Assembly (NCBI GenBank): GCA_023426855.1
Contig: JAEZBU010000114.1
Coordinates: forward strand, 1 to 5,131
Reading direction: 5' to 3'
DNA: 5,131 nt
From: Pseudomonadota bacterium
GTDB lineage: Bacteria > Pseudomonadota > Alphaproteobacteria > Rhizobiales > Hyphomicrobiaceae
In this document: positions 1 through 4,226 of the stretch, piece by piece
Layout of the letters: every line of letters starts with the position of its first letter
How positions within the stretch are numbered: position 1 is the stretch's first letter
Notes under the pieces: generated by a model
Databases searched by the model: none
What the model was told of the DNA's origin: nothing
What the model saw: the letters and a program-made list of their open reading frames with translations, nothing else
Made by a program: the position numbers and the translations under genes

Positions 1-20
1 AACGACTGGACGGCTGGACT

Positions 21-27
21 GGAAGGA
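21..27 (+). promoter_or_regulatory. Ribosome binding site of rpoH
   Basis: GGAAGGA lies immediately before the ATG at 30, with only three bases between GGAAGG and the start codon. The spacing is short but the purine run is clear, and no better start is in reach. The first 20 bases of the window show nothing else I can assign. Confidence 0.6.
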
Positions 28-29
28 CG

Positions 30-932
30 ATGACAGCGAAAGCTCTGCCGACAATTGCGGGTGGGTCCGTTGGACTGGCGCGGTATCTCGAAGAGATCCG
101 TCGCTTTCCCATGCTCGAGCCTGGCGAAGAGTACATGCTCGCCAAGCGCTGGCAGGAACATGCGGATTCGGACGCCGCGCATAAGATGATCACGTCGCAT
201 CTGCGTCTCGTGGCGCGCATCGCCATGGGCTATCGCGGCTATGGCTTGCCGATCGGCGAAGTGATCTCCGAAGGCAACGTAGGCCTGATGCAGGCGGTCA
301 AGCGCTTCGATCCCGATCGCGGTTTCCGCTTGGCGACCTACGCCATGTGGTGGATTCGCGCGTCGATCCAGGAGTACATCCTGCGGTCGTGGAGCCTCGT
401 GAAGATGGGCACCACGGCGGCGCAGAAGAAGCTGTTCTTCAACCTGCGGCGGGCCAAGGGCCAGCTTCAGGCGCTGGAGGAGGGCGATCTGCGCCCGGAT
501 CAGGTCAAGGCGATCGCCAAGAAGCTTGGCGTGCCTGAGGATGACGTCGTGTCGATGAATCGCCGCTTGGGCGGTGATACGTCGCTCAACGCTCCGGTGC
601 GCGCCGATGCGGAATCGGGCGAGTGGCAGGACTGGTTGGTCGATGATGCACCCGATCAGGAAGAGCAACTCGCCGAGCGCGACGAGATGGATCAGCGGCG
701 CAATTTCCTTGCGAACGCACTGACGACGCTGAACGACCGTGAGCGGCGCATTTTCGAAGCGCGCCGGCTGTCGGACGATCCGGTCACGCTGGAAGATCTT
801 TCGACGGAGTTCGGCGTCTCGCGTGAGCGCATTCGGCAGATCGAGGTGCGGGCGTTTGAAAAGGTCCAGAAGGCGGTTCAGAAGGCCGCCAAGACCAGCG
901 ACGCTGGCGCCGCGATGACGGAGGCTGTGTAA
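30..932 (+). CDS. rpoH: RNA polymerase heat-shock sigma factor RpoH (sigma-32 family)
   Basis: This is an alternative sigma factor that directs core RNA polymerase to heat-shock and protein-quality-control promoters in the cytoplasm. The 300-residue length is usual for alphaproteobacterial RpoH (about 285-300). The N-terminus carries the family signature RYLEEIRRFPMLEPGEEYML (residues 18-37). Region 2 spans about 50-122, with the core-binding stretch EVISEGNVGLMQAVKRFD (77-94) and the promoter-melting/-10 segment around YAMWWIRASIQEYILRSW (104-121). The diagnostic RpoH box QKKLFFNLRR is at 132-141 and separates it from RpoD and RpoS. Region 4 has a helix-turn-helix at about 253-280 (TLEDLSTEFGVSRERIRQIE). 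The ATG is chosen because GGAAGG lies just upstream and the signature N-terminus begins soon after it. Alphaproteobacteria often carry several rpoH paralogs, and which one this is cannot be told here. No promoter is visible, since only 29 upstream bases are present. Confidence 0.97.
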   Translation: MTAKALPTIAGGSVGLARYLEEIRRFPMLEPGEEYMLAKRWQEHADSDAAHKMITSHLRLVARIAMGYRGYGLPIGEVISEGNVGLMQAVKRFDPDRGFRLATYAMWWIRASIQEYILRSWSLVKMGTTAAQKKLFFNLRRAKGQLQALEEGDLRPDQVKAIAKKLGVPEDDVVSMNRRLGGDTSLNAPVRADAESGEWQDWLVDDAPDQEEQLAERDEMDQRRNFLANALTTLNDRERRIFEARRLSDDPVTLEDLSTEFGVSRERIRQIEVRAFEKVQKAVQKAAKTSDAGAAMTEAV

Positions 933-965
933 GCCCGAGCCGCTCGTTACATAGAAAGCCATTTT

Positions 966-991
966 GAAAGGGAGCCCATCGGCTCCCTTTC
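966..991 (+). terminator. Intrinsic terminator of rpoH
   Basis: A perfect 11-bp inverted repeat (966-976 GAAAGGGAGCC pairs with 981-991 GGCTCCCTTTC) has a four-base CATC loop and is followed by GTTTGTT. It starts 33 bases after the rpoH stop codon. The upstream arm is preceded by ATTTT, so on the minus strand the same hairpin is followed by AAAAT, which is less suited to termination. It most likely ends rpoH as a single-gene transcript. Confidence 0.85.
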
Positions 992-1017
992 GTTTGTTCG
1001 TGCTGCGGAAGTCACAC

Positions 1018-1069
1018 CCGTATGGCCACACGCAATGAACGCCCATTGCAGTGTTCTGCTGTCATACGG
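1018..1069. repeat. Extended imperfect inverted repeat
   Basis: The outer arms are CCGTATG (1018-1024) and CATACGG (1063-1069). The inner arms are ACACGCAATG (1028-1037) and CATTGC-A-GTGT (1044-1054), which pair over 10 bp around one bulged A and a six-base loop (AACGCC). Together they give about 17 bp with an asymmetric internal loop (GCC opposite TCTGCTGT). There is no T run after it on either strand, so it is not a simple terminator. It may be an RNA structural element or a palindromic intergenic repeat. Confidence 0.6.
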
Positions 1070-1276
1070 TTCCCCTGCGAATCGCTTACATTGTGGACAG
1101 GTGGGGAACAACGTGACCCGCTACGACCCGTCCGGCGACGGATCGGGCCGTGATAGACGGTGCGCGTCAGATCTCATGGCATCAGCGGCTTGCAGCATCT
1201 GAACGTTAATACAACAACAACCGGCACCTCTCAGCGTGCCGGCCGGGCGCCAGGCGGACATGGACAGGACCGCCAT

Positions 1277-1320
1277 CAGGAGCGCCTGCCGGAAGGCAAG
1301 CGCGAATACTCGCGCTCCTG
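1277..1320. repeat. Nested inverted repeat, 9-bp stem with an inner GNRA-type hairpin
   Basis: CAGGAGCGC (1277-1285) pairs perfectly with GCGCTCCTG (1312-1320). Inside it, TGCC (1287-1290) and GGCA (1295-1298) close a GGAA loop, which is a GNRA tetraloop on the plus strand. AGGA at 1266-1269 can extend the base with TCCT at 1321-1324. The GNRA loop points to a plus-strand RNA, but covariation would be needed to show this. Confidence 0.45.
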
Positions 1321-1371
1321 TCCTCGACAGCTACGACACTTCGAAATCAGCAACGGGCAAGAGAACCGGTC

Positions 1372-1409
1372 GGAGGCCACACGAGGGCGTTCGGTTGGGG
1401 GGCCTTTTT
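1372..1409 (+). terminator. Orphan terminator-like hairpin with T5
   Basis: AGGCC (1374-1378) pairs with GGCCT (1401-1405) and can be lengthened by two G-U pairs. A 22-base loop contains a small inner CGA/TCG stem, and the right arm runs into TTTTT (1405-1409). The stem is short, so the prediction is modest. It lies well past the rpoH terminator with no plus-strand gene before it, so if real it would end an unannotated RNA from 992-1371. Confidence 0.35.
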
Positions 1410-1703
1410 GCGCCGTGGCGATACCGTCTGGCTTAGAGCGAGCCGGTGGCGTGGCACTTAGGAAAGACGATGGAGCAGCCTATGCTAAAGCGCCTTCATC
1501 CACGATCCATCTCAGTCGGCAGTCCAGTCAGCAAACAGCGCGGCAACACTTTCGTAGCGCGTGATTGCGGCCGGTCTCCGCGACTGAAGGGTGATTGGTC
1601 CCTCGTGCTCCCGTGGCGTCTTAAACCGCTGTATCCTCCAAGTATGATCTAAGTCAGCTTAGCCGGAGTCGGGGTGCGAACCGTGAGCCGGTAGAAAAAC
1701 ACG

Positions 1704-1729
1704 AAGGCCGGCCTGTTTTGGCCGGCCTT
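1704..1729 (-). terminator. Intrinsic terminator of the amidase gene (possibly bidirectional)
   Basis: A perfect 10-bp inverted repeat (AAGGCCGGCC, 1704-1713; GGCCGGCCTT, 1720-1729) encloses a six-base loop. Read on the minus strand it lies about 57 bases after the amidase stop codon and is followed by CGTGTTTTTC, a good U-rich tail. On the plus strand the tail is TGCGTT, which is weaker. Confidence 0.8.
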
Positions 1730-1786
1730 TGCGTTGGGGCGCAGGGTGTGTGATTTGATCTCTGAGATCGGGCGTTGCGGCCGACA

Positions 1787-3064
1787 TCACATCGGCAAGC
1801 GGGCGATCTGGTTGGAGAAGTAGTTTTCGACTGCCGTGGCGATGGAATCCGAGACCTTGTTCCGCCATGCCTGGGACTGCAGGTTGCGCGCATCCTGAGC
1901 GTTGGTGACGTAAGCCAGCTCGATCAGCACGGACGGGACCTTGGCGGTTTTCAAAACACGGAAATTGGCTTCCCGGTCGGCGTTCTCGCGCATATTGGTC
2001 GATGCGCCCATGAATTCGATGACCGAGCGCGCGAACATGCTGGTGCGCTCTTTGGTGACCGCAACTTCGCGCTGGGCGAGGTCCGCCAGAATGTCCTGGA
2101 TTGCGCTCGCATCCCCGGATGTTTTCTGGACCGCGGCCAGCTCCTGGCCGCTCAGCACGGTCCGGGCCACCTCCGCCCGGGCGGATCGTTGCAACGCATT
2201 CGCTGTCGAGTCGGTCAGGGAATAGATCGTCGCGCCGCTGGCACGGGAACGGGCGTAATCGGCATGTACCGCGATGAACAGTGCCGCTTTCTGCCGCTCG
2301 GCAATCGCGCGGCGTTCATCGAGCGGAATGAACTCGTCGCTATCACGGGTCATCACAACGCGGTAGCGGCCCGTGGCTTTGAGTTTGTCGCGGAGCACCT
2401 TGCTGAACGCGAGAACGGCGTCCTTTTCGACCACGCCATTCTTGATGGCGCCGGAATCATGACCGCCATGGCCCGGATCGATCACCACGACGGGCCGATA
2501 GCTACGCGCGGCGCGTTCCTGCGGTGTCAGTGCCGGGCGCGGTGTCGGCGGCTGCAAGGGGCCTCCGGCCGTTGCCCTCAGCTTCTTGGATTGAACGCCT
2601 GCGGACTTGCTGAAAGCGGCCGGCACGAGGTCCATGACCAGCTTGAACGATTTGCCTTCCTTCTCGGTGTCCGCGCGCTCGACGACGACAGGTGCGGCCA
2701 CGTCGATAACGATGCGCTGTCTTCCCGGCGCGGACAGCCCAGCTCGCAGCGATTTGACGAGACCCGAGGCGGTCCCTTCCACTTCGGGCAGGCGCATCTT
2801 GATGTCCGGCAGCTCGATGACCACCCGGTTCGGGTTGGTCAGAGCCAGCACGTCGATCTCGACCTTGCGCTCCAGTCCGACGACGAAGCGAGTGCGATGG
2901 GAATCGCGCTGGGTGGCGACAGGTGGCGGCGTCGCGACCGGATCGGCTTTGGCCGACGGCGCTGTGATTGGAGATGCAACGAATATCGCTGTGGCGAGTG
3001 CGGCACTAAGGTTAATGGCCGAACGCATATTTTCAGCGATCCGTGCAATCTGGGATGTGTTCAA
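1787..3064 (-). CDS. amiC: N-acetylmuramoyl-L-alanine amidase, AMIN + Amidase_3 (AmiC-like)
   Basis: This is a periplasmic zinc amidase that cleaves the bond between N-acetylmuramic acid and L-alanine in peptidoglycan, typically at division septa. Numbering is from the preferred start (425 residues). A Sec-type signal peptide covers about 1-40, with a hydrophobic core near SAALATAIFVAS and a likely cut after SAKA. There is no twin-arginine pair, unlike E. coli AmiC. An AMIN domain (about 58-150) targets the protein to the wall or septum. A Pro-rich linker follows, then Amidase_3 (about 193-422). Expected zinc ligands are H199 (DPGHGGHDSG), E213 (VVEKD) and H267 (FIAVHAD), with catalytic E382 in LIELAYVTN. 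The long segment between H267 and E382 is where related amidases carry an autoinhibitory helix. The TTG start is preferred because AGAGGGGG lies seven bases upstream. The frame is also open from a GTG at 3088 and an ATG at 3028. The gene does not run into a penicillin-binding protein gene but ends at a terminator. The amiC symbol rests on domain architecture only. Confidence 0.93.
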   Translation of the reverse strand: MNTSQIARIAENMRSAINLSAALATAIFVASPITAPSAKADPVATPPPVATQRDSHRTRFVVGLERKVEIDVLALTNPNRVVIELPDIKMRLPEVEGTASGLVKSLRAGLSAPGRQRIVIDVAAPVVVERADTEKEGKSFKLVMDLVPAAFSKSAGVQSKKLRATAGGPLQPPTPRPALTPQERAARSYRPVVVIDPGHGGHDSGAIKNGVVEKDAVLAFSKVLRDKLKATGRYRVVMTRDSDEFIPLDERRAIAERQKAALFIAVHADYARSRASGATIYSLTDSTANALQRSARAEVARTVLSGQELAAVQKTSGDASAIQDILADLAQREVAVTKERTSMFARSVIEFMGASTNMRENADREANFRVLKTAKVPSVLIELAYVTNAQDARNLQSQAWRNKVSDSIATAVENYFSNQIARLPM

Positions 3065-3071
3065 GTCAGAG

Positions 3072-3079
3072 CCCCCTCT
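3072..3079 (-). promoter_or_regulatory. Ribosome binding site that favours a TTG start for the amidase
   Basis: On the minus strand AGAGGGGG ends seven bases before the TTG at 3062-3064, which is ideal spacing. The upstream GTG (3086-3088) has only weak purine sequence before it, and the downstream ATG (3026-3028) follows an A/T-rich stretch with no clear site. The TTG start leaves a 12-residue N-terminal segment before the Met-Arg that precedes the hydrophobic core. Confidence 0.6.
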
Positions 3080-3178
3080 AACGCGCACACTGATTTCTCA
3101 GGTGAGGCGGTGTTCTGATGCCGCGAAATCATGGCGTTTTGCTGATCCCGGCAAGGTATTGTTATGAAGCTCTAAAGG

Positions 3179-3193
3179 TTAACAAAGCGTTGA
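3179..3193. promoter_or_regulatory. Possible CtrA-type box upstream of the amidase
   Basis: TTAA-N7-TTGA on the plus strand matches seven of eight positions of the alphaproteobacterial CtrA consensus TTAA-N7-TTAA. It lies about 115 bases upstream of the amidase start, in the 190-base gap where its promoter should be. One-mismatch matches arise by chance in a few kilobases, so this is a weak call supported mainly by position and by the role of CtrA in cell-cycle control. Confidence 0.25.
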
Positions 3194-3254
3194 CGGATGG
3201 TTCGGGCAGGTTGTGCCTGACCGAATTTCGGCGCGGTCATGCTCCGACCAATGG

Positions 3255-3881
3255 TTATCTGATGTTCTGGGGCGAGGCAGGTGTCGCGCCGCTTTTACGG
3301 GCGGGAGGCGCGGGTTTGTCTGTGCCCGGCTTGTCCTTCGTCGCGCCAGGCGCCGTTTGTGAAGGCGCCGCCGGGGTCTGGTTGGTCCGCATCTCGACGG
3401 CGAGACCAAACAGCCGCCACTCGCCGCCGACGCTGGCGAACATCATGTCGAAAGTCACTTGCTCAGGTCGCGTATCGATGAAGCCGGTGAGCCGCAGCCG
3501 GCCCGCGTCGTCGAGCGCTGGTTCGCGGATGAGTTTGGGGTCGAAAAACAAGACCGGCGAGAAGTCGAGCTTGCGCCGCCTGAGATCCGCGAACGCTTCC
3601 GTGAGGCGCGCGACGGTGTTGTTGAGCTGGAACTCCGGCGCTCCGAGGTCGCGTAGCACGGAGTAGTTGCCCGTCGTGTTGGCTTGGGACAGCGCGATCA
3701 GCGTGGTGCGGATCAGCATGTTCATCTTCAGCCCGTCGGGCAGTACGCCGCGCAGCTGAGGGGGCTGCGCCGGGGGCGCGGATTGGGCTTGCGCCGGCGC
3801 CGCGCTGGCGAGCAGCAGGCACGCCACCGCGATCCAATGGCCTGGAACTGCATAGCGTCCCATCGTCGGCAACCTGCGCAT
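3255..3881 (-). CDS. Secreted or periplasmic protein of unknown function
   Basis: I do not recognise a named family. The product is 208 residues. A Sec signal peptide covers about 1-32: basic start MRRLPTMGRY, hydrophobic WIAVACLLLASAAPA, and a likely cut at AQA/QS. A compact domain follows (about 44-166). It begins with a predicted helical part (LIRTTLIALSQANTTGNYSVLRDL) containing a small polar residue cluster, and ends in likely beta strands (RLRLTGFIDTRPEQVTFDMM, then EWRLFGLAVEMR). This helix-then-strand order, ending in a WRLFG-type strand, resembles NTF2-like/SnoaL-like cone folds; that is inference. The tail (168-208) is Pro/Ala/Lys-rich and probably disordered. The cysteine at 21 sits inside the hydrophobic core and does not form a convincing lipobox. 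The ATG at 3881 is chosen because GGGAG lies seven bases upstream and the signal peptide then starts normally. The frame stays open to 4013, but that extension does not look coding. It is codirectional with the amidase, 190 bases away. Confidence 0.8.
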   Translation of the reverse strand: MRRLPTMGRYAVPGHWIAVACLLLASAAPAQAQSAPPAQPPQLRGVLPDGLKMNMLIRTTLIALSQANTTGNYSVLRDLGAPEFQLNNTVARLTEAFADLRRRKLDFSPVLFFDPKLIREPALDDAGRLRLTGFIDTRPEQVTFDMMFASVGGEWRLFGLAVEMRTNQTPAAPSQTAPGATKDKPGTDKPAPPARKSGATPASPQNIR

Positions 3882-4179
3882 CACCCGTCTCCCAGACAGC
3901 GCCTGTCGCGCGAACCTTGAACATCCGTTGCCCAGCGGCTCACTGACCGGCAGACTACGCCGGAATTGTGGATGTTGGGATAGCTGGTCGCTGGCAAAAA
4001 CAGTCGCGAACAATTTCTTGCACGCAATCTAGGGGCGAGTGGCGCATTTGCCGGTTCGCTCTCCGGCAATCCGGTTGACAGCAAGCAGCGCTCTTTGGCT
4101 GGGGATTTCCAAGTCTCCGTCGCTACGCGGCATATCGGAACATTGAACGCACATCGGTTGCACGACACCAAACGCAAAC
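3882..4179 (-). other. Noncoding leader region between the adhesin terminator and the secreted-protein gene
   Basis: About 300 bases with no convincing gene. It should hold the promoter of the minus-strand gene that starts at 3881, but I cannot assign clear -35 and -10 boxes. It contains a perfect 7-bp inverted repeat at 4048-4069 (TTGCCGG, eight-base loop, CCGGCAA), and a nearby repeated CCGGTT (4051-4056 and 4071-4076). An open minus-strand frame from a TTG at 4177 ends in TGATG overlapping the start at 3881. Its cysteine-rich composition, rare codons and origin inside the adhesin terminator tail argue that it is not a gene. Confidence 0.5.
3889..3893 (-). promoter_or_regulatory. Ribosome binding site setting the start of the secreted protein
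   Basis: On the minus strand GGGAG is followed seven bases later by the ATG at 3879-3881. This supports the shorter 208-residue product over the 252-residue open frame beginning at 4013. Confidence 0.6.
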
Positions 4180-4204
4180 GGCCCCCGGCTGGTCGCCGAG
4201 GGCC
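4180..4204 (-). terminator. Intrinsic terminator of the adhesin gene
   Basis: On the minus strand GGCCCTCGGC (4204-4195) pairs with GCCGGGGGCC (4189-4180). This gives ten pairs including one T-G, with a five-base loop, followed by GTTTGCGTTTGG. It begins 22 bases after the adhesin stop codon and separates the adhesin from the genes downstream. Confidence 0.8.
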
Positions 4205-4226
4205 TCTACGCCGGTACGCGGGACTG

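Larger units (their letters stand above)
992..1703. other. 712-base interval without a convincing protein gene; several stable inverted repeats
   Basis: This stretch lies between the rpoH terminator and the amidase terminator, in the convergent gap of the two genes. Open frames in it are short, have mixed third-position composition with many A/T-ending codons, and match no family I recognise. It does contain inverted repeats: an extended hairpin at 1018-1069, a hairpin with a GCGA loop at 1127-1147, a 7-bp hairpin at 1221-1242 (CCGGCAC/GTGCCGG), a nested hairpin with a GGAA loop at 1277-1320, a terminator-like hairpin with T5 at 1372-1409, and a small CTAAG/CTTAG hairpin at 1649-1662. One or more small RNAs on the plus strand would fit, but no promoter is clear. 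I saw no signature of RNase P RNA, tmRNA, SRP RNA or tRNA. It could also be decayed sequence. Confidence 0.5.

Noticed and set aside
1091..1099. DnaA-box-like TTGTGGACA
   Set aside because: Two mismatches to the consensus, no cluster of boxes, and no replication genes nearby.
1335..1352. T-loop-like TTCGAAAT suggesting a tRNA or tmRNA piece
   Set aside because: The flanks do not pair as a T arm, and there is no acceptor stem, anticodon arm or tmRNA tag sequence.
1160..1564. A 134-codon plus-strand open frame in the noncoding island
   Set aside because: No ribosome-binding site, low-complexity basic composition, no family resemblance, and it runs through the inverted repeats and the terminator-like hairpin.
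1775..3118. A 447-codon open frame on the plus strand
   Set aside because: It lies antisense to the whole amidase gene, whose signal peptide, domains and catalytic residues are clear. Its product looks like a high-GC mirror frame, rich in Arg, Gly and Cys/His, with no recognisable domain.
3218..3239. TGACCG/CGGTCA inverted repeat just after the secreted-protein gene as a terminator
   Set aside because: Only six base pairs with a ten-base loop and no T run on the minus strand.
3881..4177. A 98-codon minus-strand frame with a TTG start, ending TGATG over the start of the secreted-protein gene
   Set aside because: The stop/start overlap would suit translational coupling, but the start lies in the adhesin terminator tail, the product is oddly Cys/Arg-rich, and the codon use includes AGA and ATA.
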